Shown piece by piece: positions 33,470-46,729 of a DNA stretch of 64,000 nt. Source of the DNA: Corythucha ciliata (taxonomy: Eukaryota; Arthropoda; Insecta; Hemiptera; Tingidae); the NCBI GenBank assembly GCA_038030265.1, contig CM075937.1:24408198-24472197 (forward strand). The letters run 5' to 3'. A program made the translations under genes and the position numbers. Each line of letters opens with the position of its first letter. Position 1 is the first letter of the stretch. The notes beneath the pieces are model-generated. The model saw nothing but the letters and a program-made list of their open reading frames with translations. It made no database searches and had not been told where the DNA came from.

Positions 33470-35285
33470 GTAGTGATGAGCAAAACTGGTCTTGGTCTTG
33501 CGGTCTCGCGAAACTCTTGCAACAAGACCAAGACTTGAAATGCAAGACCTTACGAACGAGTCTTGCGCAAGACCAAGACTGTGTTGCAAGAGTCTTGCAA
33601 AAGAAGTTCTGCTTTCAAAAACCGAATTTTGTGGGTTTTGCTCTCTTCCAAGAACACATTTTGCGAATTTGGCTCCTTTAAACTCCAGTTTTTGGGAATT
33701 TTGCTCTTTCAAATTTAAGTGTTAAAATCCAATTTCTTGGATTTGGCACCTTAAAAAAACAATTTTTGGGATTTACGCTTTACTAAAATCAGCTGTTCCT
33801 AAACAGATGGATAGGTTTGGTTCGTTCAAAAAAGTAATGAAAAAGTAATAAAATCGCTGGAAACATTTTTTTCGAAAGAAAACGGCTAAATATGACAAGG
33901 ATTTGAATATTAGCGCGTAAATGATCCATTTCAATTTACAGTGAAATAATAAAACTTGCAATTTTTTTTTATCTTAAACGGCCGGTCCGTGACTCGTGAC
34001 GTAGTTAAGGAGTTGTGACCCTACCCAACCCTCCGCATCTTGACTGTTATCATGTCTTACCCCTTCTTGTCCATCCCGTTCATCATAAGTCCTATTGTTT
34101 GATTTGTGGGAAGCTATTGTGATGATTAGGCGAATGCTGTTATTACGTCATCAGTCTATTTGTAGACCATAAACTTTTTTTTTTGAACCATACAGCCATG
34201 GTGTTTTTTATAGAATGCATTTCGGGCCCATTCCCGAAATTTGTGTGTTTGGCCTTAGAGGTGAAGCGGTAATGCTGATGAGGGGCACCGGGAATGGGCC
34301 CGAAATGCATTCTATAAAAAACACCATGGCTGTATGGTTCAAAAAAAAAAAGTTTATGGTCTACAAGTCGAAGCAACAGCCAAGGAAAGGATTTTGAACA
34401 AATTCCGAAATTTGTCATCAGTCTATCTAGCCTATGTCAAATGGGCCCTGCATCCCAATAGCTTTAAAAATTAATACAAAAATATAGGGCCTGATTTTCT
34501 TTGAACGGATCGTGTTTTCATGAGCTTTGGTAACCAAGCAATCACGACGACATGATTTTGGAAAATGTGTTACTTCCTCATTCCGCTCGTTTGAAAACCA
34601 AATATCATTATTTTGGCCATCTCAAATCACACTTGATTGTAGGTGGGTGGGACAGGTTTCATTTTTTTCAGTATACGGCGAGATATGAAGGGAAAATACG
34701 AAGAACATCCAAAAAATTTCGGAGATTGGGATAAATGAATAAAACTGAAAAAAGAAATTTTTCATTTCGTAAATTTCGAACGAGGTTGTTTTTGAGTTGT
34801 TTTTTTGATATGCAATGCAATTGTTTTCTTTAAAAAGAAAAAAAAACGAAAGACAGACCGCTCGAAGTAAATACGAAAAAAATTATAAAGCCAACAAAGC
34901 TAGAGAACCTTTAAAACACAGGTACTGTAGCAACACGGATTTCAGCGCCATATTTGGTCCCTCAGTCGGTAGGGTAAACACAATACCATGAATGAAAAAA
35001 TGGTCATCGTAACAGAAAACAAACGCGGTCGAAATAAATAAAAATATCCTACTTGTCAATGAGATCAGGTGATAATTATAATCATGTGAGGGACCAAGTA
35101 TGACGCCGATTTGCGGTTGCAGTACTCGTGTTTTGTAGTGCCTTAACAAAGCAAGACCAGCAAGATTCTTGCAGCAAGACCAAGAGTCTGCATAACAAGA
35201 CCAAGACGTTCCTTCACTAAACAAGACCAACATCAAGACTTGTTGTGCAAGATCTGACTTGCTTTGCTCATCACTGTTAGGCCCC
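33470..35285. repeat. element bounded by inverted CAAGACCAAGA arrays
   Basis: 33470-33610 repeats gcaagaccaagac and its inverse after gtgatgagcaaaactggtc; 35140-35280 has gcaagaccaagag repeats and ends ttgctttgctcatcactg, the inverse of the left edge. 33600-33780 holds degenerate tttttgggattttgctcttt units; 34940-35110 has a gtccctcagtcgg / gagggaccaag inverted pair. Confidence 0.5.
34150..34367. mobile_element. 218-bp palindromic MITE, TGCATTTCGGGCCC family
   Basis: ttgtagaccataaacttttt / aaaaagtttatggtctacaa ends; inner gaatgcatttcgggcccatt and its inverse; loop with gatgaggggcaccggg. Related to 9601-9840 and 40480-40615. Nested in the larger 33470-35285 structure. Confidence 0.8.
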
Positions 35286-36105
35286 TTTGCACGAGTAAGT
35301 TTTTTGTTCAAAAATATGTCCAATCTGAAAACAAGCAGACCGTTTCAGGCAGGGAACATTTATGTATTATTTTTTTTTTTAAATGGCTACTTTGATAAAA
35401 AAACTTAATCGTGTAAAAGAGGCCTCAATCATTTGTTCAGCCAAATATTCGTTTACCGTCACCACATCGATTTGTTTTCAAGTATCAACGAAGCGAAGGC
35501 TGAATTCCCCCGGCTGAAACCCGTTGGACAGTTCTAAAGAACATACCCCAGTGAAGGGGCTTATTTATTCCCTCTCTATGACCACAAACAAGAGTGTACG
35601 GGCAACTTCATCGAACACAACACCGAGCCGAATCGTTTGTTCACTATCTCCAAAACTATTTTCTGACGACTGGGAAATAAGGGAACGTCCGGCAGAGACC
35701 TACACGGGCCCAGCCTAGATGTCAGAGGCCTGCAGGCTTGGGATTCAGACACAAGGTAACTGGTAACAAGAATGCATTCGTCTGATTAGTGTAGAAAAAA
35801 GAAAACCCTGGAAATCACACCCTTCGCCACTCAACACTGTGCGGTGCTCAAACGCTCAAGACCAACAGTTTATTATTGATGAATTTAGCAAAATCCTGCG
35901 CGAATTTACATGAATCGACACCCCGCTCCCCTTACGATCACAAAACCTTTGAAAAAGCCCCATTTTTGAACCAACTTTTGACTCATAAAAACCCTGGGAA
36001 CTAGTTGACCGGGCTAGCGAGAAGTTAGGACCAACTAAATCCCAAAAGGAGTTTATGTACAGTAGTTTACGAATGAGGTAATCTCCCAAGCAAAATACTT
36101 ATTTC

Positions 36106-36408
36106 GGTTAACCGGTTTTCGGTTTAGAAAAGACCATCATCAGATCATACTTGACTGTTTGCCAGTCACCCATACGTTTTTTTAAGTTCTGGGGGCCTAT
36201 TCTTAGTTGTCGGGAAGAAATGCCGCAAGTGCGGTTGCTATGACGCGATAGTGTTATTTCTTATTCAGCGTTCTTGGATCCCGCTTGTGGCATTTTATCC
36301 CGACAACTCAGAATAGGCCCCCTGGACAAACAGTCATATAGGGTCTTGTCTTATGGTGGTCTAGAAATTAGAATAGGCCGAAAAACGGTTAACCGAAATA
36401 AATATTTT
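36106..36408. repeat. nested inverted repeats
   Basis: Outer pair ttcggttaaccggttttcgg / ccgaaaaacggttaaccgaa; inner pair gggggcctattcttagttgt / caactcagaataggcccc with gccgcaagtgcgg / cgcttgtggc inside. Looks like one MITE inserted in another. Confidence 0.75.
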
Positions 36409-36599
36409 GAGGAGAGATGACCTCCTTGAAGAATACTTACTCCACTATTTCGCCTCAAAGGAATTACGACTTTCTAAGTGCCCTTTTGCAGTCTACTTAA
36501 TCCTAGGGCAAAATATGGCACGGGCATCTTATTTACTTATCTTATATACTTATTATCTAGACATATTATAATGTTACAAGGAAAAAGTTTGAGGGGGGG

Positions 36600-39460
36600 G
36601 GGTTGTAAAAAATGTTCCCTTCATGGGCGAATATAATGAATAATAAACCAAAAATTTTTTCGACTCCCTTTTTCCTCGTAAAGGGGTGTCTTCGTGACAG
36701 AAAATTCGACAAAAGACGGCATTGAGATTTCGGTCAATGTTTCTTAAGTCCCCCCACCGTCACGTGACGGAAGCAGGTATAGAATGGATAAGACGCATGA
36801 AGTCAAAATGCCGTTCTTCCTTGTTTGTTTTTAACCTTTTTCATCAGAGCTTTCAAGATTCCAATATTTTGTCTTCAAGCGAGCTTTCCGTCGCCTAAAA
36901 TTCGATATTTTTCTTTAACGGCATGCGTGTCCAGCACTTATTAATTTGATTTCCAAGATATTACGAAATTCACCTCCTTCTGCCTTTTATCTCGCCTGTC
37001 AACATACACATAAGCTAAGCTAGGAGGGCAACACTCACTTCCAAAGCTTTTCCAAGGAATTATTATTGTCTTTTTTATAAAAGGTTGCCGTTACCCTCCC
37101 TCAAAAAAGCGAAAGTGTGACTTATCCGAGGAAAATTAAAAAATAGGAGAGCTCGGTGCTTGCTTATGTACGAGGCGGGAGGTGATAGAAAATTGTAGTT
37201 TAGTACAAAGGTCTCTTTGCAACGAAGCATGCTGTGTACTGTACGAAATGGAGTAGATATGCAAAAAAAAGTCGGACAATGAGCATTTCCCCTTTGTCCT
37301 TGATAGCTCATTTTTCCAGATTTTTCAGTGATGAAAAACAAGGGACAACGAATGAGTTGTCTTATCGTTGTTTTATATTGAAGGAATTTGAGAACGATAT
37401 TTTCCAGAAACACTCGACAAAAAATACTTATTTTGCCGATAACGGATACTTAATAGAAAAACGAAAACTTTTGTAAATTAAATGCTTACCCAGTCACTTT
37501 ATTTCGGGTTTTATCATAAGCGTTCTATTTTAGAAGATAACAACTTTGAAAGCTTTGACTTTTTAAAGTTGTTTGTTGATACGTGTCCACTTTAGAATAA
37601 TCTTTGTTATCTCTATTAAAGTGGCAAAAACACAGAATAATAACTGTTAAGCATTGGAACAATAAATTAGATTATCCTCTGAAATTTTTTACGCCGTTTG
37701 GAGAACATTTGATGGAACCGGAGGAAAGGTAGATCAGTAACTCAAAAAAAGTAGGAAGAAATCTCCCATGCCCGAAAATTTTCGAGCCTGTAACATTACA
37801 GTACAGCTACATGTTAAGCTCAGTGTTTGTAATTGTGCTGTAACTATTAATGATTTTTTCCCCCAGAAACTTAAAACTAGAGCAACCAAATTGCCCAATT
37901 TCTTTAATGTTATTATTATTTTTTCGATTCGAATGCAATTAAAGCGAAAAACTAAACGAGGGATTGCTGAGCACTCACTATGAGTCGTATTTCCCTGGAA
38001 AAATCGTCATTTTTCCTAGAAGCGACCTCGTCAGCTTCACCGTTCCTCAACGCGATGGGAATCCTCAAGTTCGAATTTCATTGTTAACTAGACAAGGGGT
38101 GTGAAGTGGGGAAAGGGAAAGACGATTTTTCAACATCTGCTGACTCTGTCCTTTTTAGTTCATGTAGTAAAAAAGAAATGAAAGAAGGGAAAACTGCCTT
38201 CTCCCTTCCATTTCCTTTCCTAGCCTTGTTCGACGGGCTAAGTTGGGTGGAATGCGCTGGCCTGTCCCGGATTTTATATCATCTTTCTTTTTTCTTTCTC
38301 GTTGTCTCTCGCTCTCTCATTTTTTAAAAGAAATGACTGGGAGAATGGTGCGGAGTTGAAGGATGACGACGGAGGCAAAGAACGTGGGCTGTAGGGGAGG
38401 TGTGTTCTCGGAAAAGCAAACGGGTTTCCAGCAGCATTTAGGATGACGAAGGGGGGAGGGCCAGAGGGAAAGACTTTCAGAGAGGAGGGGGTCTTCGAGT
38501 TCTTTGAGACGGTTCGGGTTCTTCGTACCTTTGGCCCCCTTTTTCACAATCCAGACCCCCTCCTTATCAGCACAAGCTCTTTCCACTCACACCCGAAGAG
38601 ATTCGTCTTCACTAAATTCCTTCTCCCACCTTCCAATTTCCTTTCTATCGGATATTCCATTAATTTTTCTTCTTTCCGCGGACTCCTTCACCAAAAACCT
38701 GTACCCCTCCAGCACAATCTCAGTCTCCATCGTCTACCCCGTTCTCTCTTTTTTGCACCTCATTTTCCTTCAATATAGGTCGCCGAGCAACAACTTGGAA
38801 GAACCACTCGAGGATAACAACAAAGAATTTCCTCCAATTTATCTTCGGCAAAACAATCGAATTCACCGTTCTTTCAGAGATTCAAAAACTAATTTTGCAG
38901 GTAGAGCTTGAAAGCGCAGTTTCGCAGTCAAAATGAATAGACTCACAACATTTTCATAAGATAAGTTGTTCACGTCTTATAACCACACTTCACTTCCAGT
39001 GCGAAAGAAGTTGTGTTTCAAATTGTGATTTTTCCTCTTAACAGAGATCCCAAAAATGTCTTTTTAAACGTGGAGAACTCGTGGGAAAAAGTCAATTGAA
39101 CAATTTCGAATGAGTCATTCACCTTCTTTCTTTTTTCTCCCCCGCGAGAAGTAAATCTCCAAATAACTTGGATCTTGACTATTTTTCTATTCAGCGGTTT
39201 TATTTCCAAATTTTTTAAATAGTATTTCCAACCGTGAAAAGAAACTAATGAAACTGGAAGGGAGATGACCCGCTTGATTACCGCTGAGAGGTTCAGGATG
39301 CCCGCAGAAAAATTCTTTACATTCATGCAATTATTGCAGAAGCTGTGGATACGTTTAATTAAAAGAAGAAGAGTTCCACGATAAAGTGGTGTAAGTTTCC
39401 GATAGAAAAAATAATCCATCAATTTCCGTGATTTGCGGTAAGCTCAAGTAGGTACATATA
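36600..39460. other. intron DNA without recognisable genes
   Basis: AT-rich with a G run at 36591. 38270-38330 has CTCTCG/CTCT runs. Open frames (e.g. 38443-38911 plus, 39018-39422 minus) lack motifs. Nothing else supportable. Confidence 0.35.
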
Positions 39461-39469
39461 TCTTGATGA

Positions 39470-39715
39470 TTTATTTATACGGTTTTGGCTTCTTTTTTCT
39501 TCTTTTCTGGCTTCTTCATTGTCTGAGCTTTCAACGTCTTGGGCTGGAGGCATCGTCAGAGAAAAAGTTTTCCCTTTTTCTTAATTTCAACTTGAAAAAA
39601 AGAAAAAGAACGAACAAGGGGGGGGGGGAATTATCTGACGATGCCTCCAGCCCAGGACGGCGAAAGCTCAGAAAAAGAAGAAGAATAGGAAAAAAAAAGT
39701 AGCCAAAACCATCTA
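39470..39715. repeat. inverted repeat with G-run loop
   Basis: ggctggaggcatcgtcagag pairs with ctgacgatgcctccagccc; ggttttggcttcttttttct pairs with aaaaaaaagtagccaaaacc. Confidence 0.75.
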
Positions 39716-40479
39716 AATAAATACCTAGCAGAAGTTAGCCCCCCAACTTGACCTTCCGAGGCATCGAAAGTCCCAAAATATGGAAAAAGATGGGCACCAC
39801 CAATTTAAATTTGGGAACCATCACCAAAACGGGTAAATTCAATATTTTCATGGTGGGAGACTAACACACCCCACCCCCTTTTTATTTAAAATTTCCTCGC
39901 GGTCAACTCACGGCACCAGCTCAAAAACCAGGGAATACAGGTTTTTCTCAAAATTAATTTGACGGGGTAGCCTCCCCAGGCTCCTATGTTACGTTGATTT
40001 TTGATCTTTTGATGGTAGCACACATCACACATGGATGGTACACATTTGGGCACCACAGGGAACCATCAATTTCAACTCGAGCACCAGCTCGGTAAACCAA
40101 GGAAAAATGGTTTTCCACAGGTTGGGTAAATGAGGGGGCAGTCCTCGGACGGTGATTCTTGGACTTTTGACGGATGAAATTGCGGGTAGCCCCCCCCCTC
40201 AAATACATTGATTTTTGAGTTGTATGGTTAAAATTGCTAGTACTCTTAGGGATCTATCATCTTCAACTCAAGCACCAGCTCTGGAAACCAAGGAAAAATG
40301 GTAGAATTTACCCTTTGATGTCTTTTTTCGGAGTGAGGAGGGGGTTAGAATCGTGAAAATTGAATTTTACTTCATTAGGGTATTCACGTCAACCTTCGTA
40401 CTTAATGGGAAGTTCGCACTATTGGTCTCGCCCTCATGGTCGCACATATGGGTTTTTTTAATTTGAAAACATGCAGCCG

Positions 40480-40710
40480 CGTAGTTTTTGAAATTTCGGG
40501 CCCAATACTGGTGCCCCTCATCAGCAAGCTCATAAAGGCAAAACAGGAGTGGCGATAAGGTTGCTGATGAGGGGCACCGGGATTGGGCCCGAGATGCATC
40601 CTTTCAAAAACTATGCAGCACTTTTCCCGACAGGCTGCTGTCGGAACAAATTTTGTGTTCATGCATGTAAACATGCTTCGAAAAATGCATCGTGTGCACC
40701 GAGCTTAAGA
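40480..40710. mobile_element. TGCATTTCGGGCCC copy followed by half of a CACACGATGCA MITE
   Basis: 40490-40515 has aatttcgggcccaatactgg and 40565-40600 the inverse gaggggcaccgggattgggc. From 40655, catgtaaacatgcttcgaaa and atgcatcgtgtgcaccgagc match the right half of the 60076-60220 element. Confidence 0.6.
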
Positions 40711-40726
40711 CTAATTGTTGTAGCCG

Positions 40727-41195
40727 GCTCCACACTCACCACTCACCCCGTGAATTCACGGCGTGAACACCGCGACCGCGACGCTTCCTTCACACTCACG
40801 CCGTGAATTCACGGGGAAGTGTGAATACCGTGACCGCGACGCTACTTCCTCAGTTATGTTTTTTACAACACAGTGTGAGTGTCGTTCTGGAATGGAATAG
40901 AAGTACAAATTCTTCTCTCCTGTTTTTTGAACGTTGACAGCCAATTTTTAATTTTTACGGATGCATTTCGGGCCCTATCCGGAACCCCTCTTCAGCCTAA
41001 GAGTTACCAACAGGCCAACAGGCACTACAACACAACACAACAACTACAAGGCGCTAAATGCCATCGTTGGCGAAGTGCCAAAAAAAAAAAAAAAAAAAAA
41101 AGAGAAGATGAAGAAATTAGTAAATGAAAAACTGACGGTGGTGCGAAACGCGAATGTGGAGGGTCTTCTCCACCCGAAAGTGGAAAGTTGACGTG
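40727..41195. mobile_element. element with GGCTCCACACTCACCCCGTG ends, copy 1
   Basis: Starts agccggctccacactcacc and repeats cgtgaattcacggcgtgaa and gaccgcgacgc. Interior shares acaactacaaggcgctaaat and ctgacggtg..gcgaaacgc with 51480-51590 of the 51042-51752 copy. Confidence 0.65.
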
Positions 41196-41564
41196 AATAC
41201 CCCTGATCAACGACTAGCCTTCGTACAGTTTGTAGTTTCGTACTTTGTAGTCAGATGTTTGTTACCAGGGAAATCAAGTTTCGAATGAATGAGTTTAAAA
41301 TATGGCCCAAACGAAAGGAATGAGAAAATGATTCCAATTTCGATTTTCCTAACAACAAAACCTACTCTGGGATCCTAAGCTGTAAGACGTGCTCTACACT
41401 CGAAGAAATAGGAAGGTAGCCCGTAGGGTATAGGAAGGTTGAGACCTTCGTAGCCTGCAGGAGACCGACCGTTTTGACTCTCCGGCAGGCCTACACACGT
41501 TCCGACCGTAGGATCCTAGGTAAGGACGGTCGTGTCGGAACGTGTGCAGGGGCCTTAAGGCCCA

Positions 41565-41765
41565 CCGCAAATTAAGCCCACGCGTGAGTCACCCAAGCTC
41601 AAAAAACACATATCCAACCGTTTTTTGAGCTTGGGTGACCCGGCCTTTGGCCCGCCGCAAATTGGGCCCACGCGTGGATGGATCACCCAAGTTAAAAAAA
41701 TAGTTAAAAGACTATCAATTTTCAATTTTTAACTTGGGTGACCCACGCGAGGACTGAATTTGCTG
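41565..41765. repeat. tandem plus inverted repeat of GGGTGACCC-type units
   Basis: caaattaagcccacgcgtg and caaattgggcccacgcgtgg are tandem; gtcacccaagctcaaaaaac / gttttttgagcttgggtgac and cacccaagttaaaaaa / tttttaacttgggtg are hairpins. Confidence 0.7.
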
Positions 41766-41939
41766 CTGAACTTAAGGTTTTGTTGTTACGGAAATCTTAA
41801 GTACAAAACTACAAACAGTACGATGGTTGACGTGAATCAAGGTATACATATAGACTACAGATGTAAGCTCTTAACTTTTTAGATTACCATACATCATTCG
41901 CGCGATGACGTCATGGGGTTAGATTCATTTAAATCAGAC

Positions 41940-42076
41940 GGTAGCTATTTCAATAAAATTTGTTCTAAAATTATTCCCGGTAGGTACGTTATTTTTAGTA
42001 GAAGGGGCAAAGGGGAAGCTCATTTCACAAAATTCAAGGGTGGGCGAGAGTCTATCACTAAGTGGGCAGACTATAG
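41940..42076. repeat. partial TATAGTCTGTCCACTTAGTG MITE (right half)
   Basis: Contains ttctaaaattattcccggta, ggggaagctcatttcac and ends agtgggcagactatag. No left terminus found. Confidence 0.6.
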
Positions 42077-42544
42077 CCTACCAGTTAAATAAAGGTTATT
42101 TTTATTCGTAACTTTCATAAATACACCAGAGCTCACGCTGAACGCTGAAATCGCGACGTTCCCGCTCACGTATAGGACACGGGGTATAAGGAGCCTAAAT
42201 TTTGGACTAATCATGCGCCAAGCATGGTGTAAACAGTATCCATATAAAGGCATCGAATACTTCGAACAACGACACTCGCTCTTTCAAGTTCTGTTCGCAC
42301 GAAGTGATTTAGCGTGCGATTTATTCTCACACTCACAGCAAACATATTTAATTATAATTACCTTTCGCAGAGACAACAAGAATAAGTACCTAATTGAAGA
42401 GACAGGATACGATTTTTCTGTAATAAATGTTCGTCTAATGAAACCGTACTCAGGACCAGGAACTCAGGGGATATCCATCTCAAACAAAGAACTACTAGTG
42501 TTGACAGCAACCGACCTGCCGGCTGTATACTTGTACGCTGCCTG

Positions 42545-42745
42545 CAGGTGCGATCACATTTGTCATTTATTGTACGATATTTGTGTCAAAAGACAGAAAT
42601 TTAACTATAATGTAAACATTGATAAATTCTTTTAGTACTAATTCCTTAGCCACGGTACATACCTTAGCTTAGGTTTATAGCAAGAGTTAAGGTTTTTTGC
42701 TGACACAAATATCAGGCAATTACTGTCAAATGTGAACGCACCTCA
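42545..42745. repeat. inverted repeat, TIR GGTGCGWTCACATTTG
   Basis: caggtgcgatcacatttgtc / tcaaatgtgaacgcacctc, with tatttgtgtca / tgacacaaata inside. The open frame 42213-42635 spans its left arm and is not called. Confidence 0.65.
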
Positions 42746-43360
42746 AAGGGGGTTGAAGAAGCAATAAAATTGTTTATTTAATTACCCATGAAGAAGACAG
42801 GGCGCTGTTGGGGGGGGGGGCAGTGTTGTACAGTAGGAAAAGGGAAAAGGCCCGCTCAGAATACAAATCCTTGGGGGGTCCCAAACCTCTTAACATTGAA
42901 ATAATGTTTGTTTTCTCAAATATTTGATAATTGTATGTATTTAAGAAGGGAAAAATCTCCTGCCGACGAATCCCTGCCTCCGACCGGTACTAACAACTTA
43001 AACCACTCACTACACCACAAAACCGGAAAGTGATATATATAGTCTCTCCGCTATTGTCATGATAGGGGCAAATGCCCAAATGGTTCAATCACATATTACC
43101 ACCGGGAATTCAATTTCATTTTCAGGACCACAAGACCAAACTGACGATTTTACTGCAGGTGCGATACCAAGACAACCCCTTCAAAAGACCACATCTCTCG
43201 AGAAGCCGAACGTTCGCCTCAATTTTTTTAAAGTAACAAAACCGGAAGGAAATCTAATTAACTAGATATCAATGAAAAATATTTACAACATCCGAAATTA
43301 TTATTTTTACCAACTAGAGATCCTTTGTCTCATGAAAAATAACATCAAAAGACACTATAC

Positions 43361-43629
43361 TATCGTCTGTCCACTTAGTGATGGACTCTCGCCCGCCCTT
43401 GAATTTAGTGGAATGAGCTTCCCCTTTACCCCTTCTGCTAAAAATAACGCGCCGGAAATAATTTTAGAACAAATGATCACTGTGCAGCGTCTATACGTAA
43501 CCGAAGAACCCATAGTAAAAGTGTTTGTTGTTGAGTTCGTTAAATCGTTCTGGTGGGAGTGACAAAATCGATCATTCAACATGATGCAACAAACTGTTCG
43601 TGAGTCCATCACCAAGTGGACAGACTCTA
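43361..43629. mobile_element. MITE, TATAGTCTGTCCACTTAGTG family
   Basis: tatcgtctgtccacttagtg at left and gtccatcaccaagtggacag at right; interior aatgagcttcccctttaccc as in the 30364 copy. Confidence 0.8.
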
Positions 43630-43847
43630 GGCGATTAAAGCTAACACTTTAGCGCTACCGTCAGGGTCATCAATGATAGTGTATCCAACCTATTCTCAAA
43701 TCACATGCAGTGTATTTTGATTGTTTATTGTGGGCTATTGGCTATTCTTTATTCAATGCGTCTCTATTGGACAGAAAATTTCAAATTTCTCAGTAAGTAC
43801 ACTCATGCAAAAGTCTCCAAACTCCAAGGGCACCTATTCGTCAATTA

Positions 43848-44053
43848 AGGTGGGTTTACACCAAGTGTCCAGCGACACTTTTCCACTGGACATAGGCATA
43901 AAATGTCAGAAATAAATTCTTGGTTGCATAAAGTAAGCTCTGATGAAAGTTTCTAGAAGTTTGTCCTTACACCTGATCCCCGAGCGATTTGTGTCTGACA
44001 CTAAATTTCAAGCAATAAGTGTCGTGGGACACTTCGGTGTAAACGCATCTTTA
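43848..44053. mobile_element. MITE with GTTTACACCAAGTGTC ends, copy 1
   Basis: aggtgggtttacaccaagtg and tgtcgtgggacacttcggtg, taaacgcatctt form the two ends. Same family as 61353-62353. Confidence 0.75.
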
Positions 44054-44110
44054 TGGGATGCCTCATTTTATGGAATTTCACCGAATATACGGTCATTTAA
44101 TTCACGAGAA

Positions 44111-44254
44111 TTAAGCACGGATCACTGGATGCACTCTTTGAAGCTCTATTTCATGCAAGTTTTTCAAAAACATTATGTTCCTTGGTAGTCACCGGATGTT
44201 TTGAAAAAGCAACATTCATAGCTTCAAAAATTGCATCGTATGATACGGGCTTTA
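44111..44254. mobile_element. MITE, CCTGTTCACACGATGCA family (diverged copy)
   Basis: ttaagcacggatcactggat and gcatcgtatgatacgggctt ends; core ttccttggtagtcaccggat shared with 48311-48460 and 63536-63681. Confidence 0.7.
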
Positions 44255-45715
44255 CTGAAGAACAAACTTGGTCACTGAGGCGAATGAGGTGAATGCGTAT
44301 AAGTGTAAAGAAAAAAAATTGGGTAAAATTAGACCTCATTTGCGATCGAAAACACCCCATAAGCCATGATCCGAAAATCAAAACCCTTCGAGATATTATG
44401 ATGTTTTAAACATCTTTTTAGGGTAACATCATTTTCCTTGTCTAAATGCGAGTAACTCGCTTCCCAGCAGACTTTCTGCAATTTTTGACGCTGGATTCGG
44501 GAAGAGCACATTCTTTTCTCTCAGGTCTAGCTATTTTCGTCAAAAATAGCTATTTTCTTGCCCAAACTAAAACTGCACCTATCGACTACCCATGGATCGG
44601 AAAAAGTTCTTCAACGTGCCCTTTTCAAAATTACTCTTGAGCGTTTGTTTCATTAATTGGCGATTTTTCAGCAGAAATTACAATTTTTTAGAAAAAAAGA
44701 GTGAATTTCCTATTCAAAAACGACTGCTTTTACCTACAAAATTCAAACAATCCTTGTGAACTTCAACATGCGCAGCGCCATGAAAACCTCACCTGAAGTG
44801 GTCCATTGAATGTAACCAATTGTGAACGCCTACCAGAGCCAGAATATCAAAAAATGTCGCTCCGGCAGCTGGCTGTTGAATAAAGTGCATTTCACTACTA
44901 TGAAGTTCGACGTTTTCAGTTAATTTGCGAATTTTCCATCAAATGGTCATTTCTGCTGAAAATTCATTGAACAGGTAAGAAAACGCCTATGACTATTTTT
45001 GAAAAGGACACAATCATGAAGATGTTTTTCTGAATCACGGGACGTCCATAAACTCTGATTTAGTGTGAACAGTGGTGGTTGACTATTTTGGAAAAATTTA
45101 AAATCCCCGATTTGCACTACTTTGCAAGCCGCTTTCGATGCCACATAAAGTACAGAGTTAATTTTTATCGAAAATTGCTTAGCCTGACGGGAAATAGTAG
45201 CTCTTTACGAATGCATCGTCAAAAATAGCAAAATTCTAATTGAAAGCGAATTTTTAGCATTTAGTTTTACAAAGTGAAGAAAACCTTGAAAAACGTTGGA
45301 AAAATCCTGTTTCGAAGGGATTTGATTTTTTGACCTTGGTGATGGGGTAATTTCGATTGCAAACGAGGCTAGTTTCACTCAAATTGTTGTTTAAAAAAAT
45401 ATATTTGACGGCCAAAACTATTCCTTCATTAAATTTCCCTCGAGGGCCGCCGAAAAACCATTCGCATAATATATGGGTATTATACATATAAGGGTATGGG
45501 TATTCTTGTCCCGACGACTGTTAATAACTGTCATAAAAGAGATTCTGGTACTTAAAAGTCAGATACCCATTGATAAGGAGAACTGGATGAGGAAGTTCTC
45601 ATTTTTGCCGCCAGACTGAGTGTTGCTTAGCCAATTGTACAGGAAGTTGAAGATGGGGATGACGAGGTTTATTATTATTATCATCTTTTTGGAAGGAACC
45701 CCACGTGACGTGACC

Positions 45716-45946
45716 AACGATATATAAACCTGGATTGCTCACAGCGGACTGGAGGGGCGTAGAGGAGGCAGGTCGTCCCCTGATAAACTATCACCATGTC
45801 CTTCTCCTTGCGTAGTTGTGGCAACACGGTTCCTACCAAATTGAACGGTTCCAAACTCTACCCCTCTCATCCACTTGGGCACTTTCTGAAGGCTATACTT
45901 TATCAGCAGTGATGAGCAATCCAGTTTTTTTATATATCATTGAACG
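45716..45946. mobile_element. MITE with AACGATATATAAA..TGGATTGCTCA ends, copy 2
   Basis: accaacgatatataaacctg at left and agtgatgagcaatccagttt, ttatatatcattg at right. Opposite orientation to 29552-29778. Confidence 0.75.
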
Positions 45947-46729
45947 TGACTGCATCCCAGATATGAGCAATCAAGATTTTTCGATGACCGTGAACCTCTT
46001 ATCTTGGAAGCAACGTATTCTGGGCCCAACTGCTGTTAGCGCCTCAAGACACTTCCTACGGACTCGAATTCGGCCAAGAACCCCAGAAGGCTCTCAAACT
46101 GGCTGCCAAGATATAAAGCCACCTTCACGTGCAAGCTTTGTTCAAGCTGAGCTGTGGGCTTCAAGCAATCAGAGCGCTCCGAGTCCACAGCGCGCTGTTA
46201 CCACTCGAAAAGAACAGCTCAAAGCCAAAGATGATTCATGTTTATGCCCATAAAGCCCGAAGTATTGGGCTTTGATTGAGCTGTGGTGGTCATTTCTGTT
46301 ATCAATTAAATTTATTTTCGAAAAAAAAATTGTGTAATGGTGACAGTGGATGCATGGTGAAACTCAACACTAGCTCAGCACTTGAAGCAGTATCGATGTA
46401 AAACTCCTAATAGAGCTCAGTGCTGGACAAGCGTGCTTAGCCATCTGATGAAGCATGTCTTCTCGGTGCTTAGGTAACAGCTCCAGTCACGCTGAAACCT
46501 TTTATTCCGCCAAATACTACAATTTGACATTACATTTTTTTAATTGTGATAAGATAGAAAATTAAAAGGAAAACCTCCGCACAAACACCTCGATTTTGTT
46601 CATAAAGCGGCTTGAAGTAAGTCCTGAGTTTTACAACGCAACCAGTGTCTTCGCGACTCGCCTGTAATTTTTATGATGAAATTCGTTCGAAAAATACGTT
46701 TTAAATAAGCAAATCAGAGGGCTTGTTCT

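Noticed and set aside
37492..37535. Donor-like GTAAGC with an upstream short open block on the minus strand
   Set aside because: Weak acceptor and a phase (0 in, 2 out) that fits no neighbouring exon.
38443..38911. Overlapping plus-strand frames, Ser/Phe/Pro-rich
   Set aside because: Pyrimidine-rich DNA gives such frames by chance; no splice sites or motifs.
42213..42635. 140-codon plus-strand open frame
   Set aside because: Runs into the arm of an inverted repeat; no domain recognised.
45816..46253. 145-codon plus-strand open frame
   Set aside because: Its first third is the right arm of a MITE; the rest has no recognisable domain.
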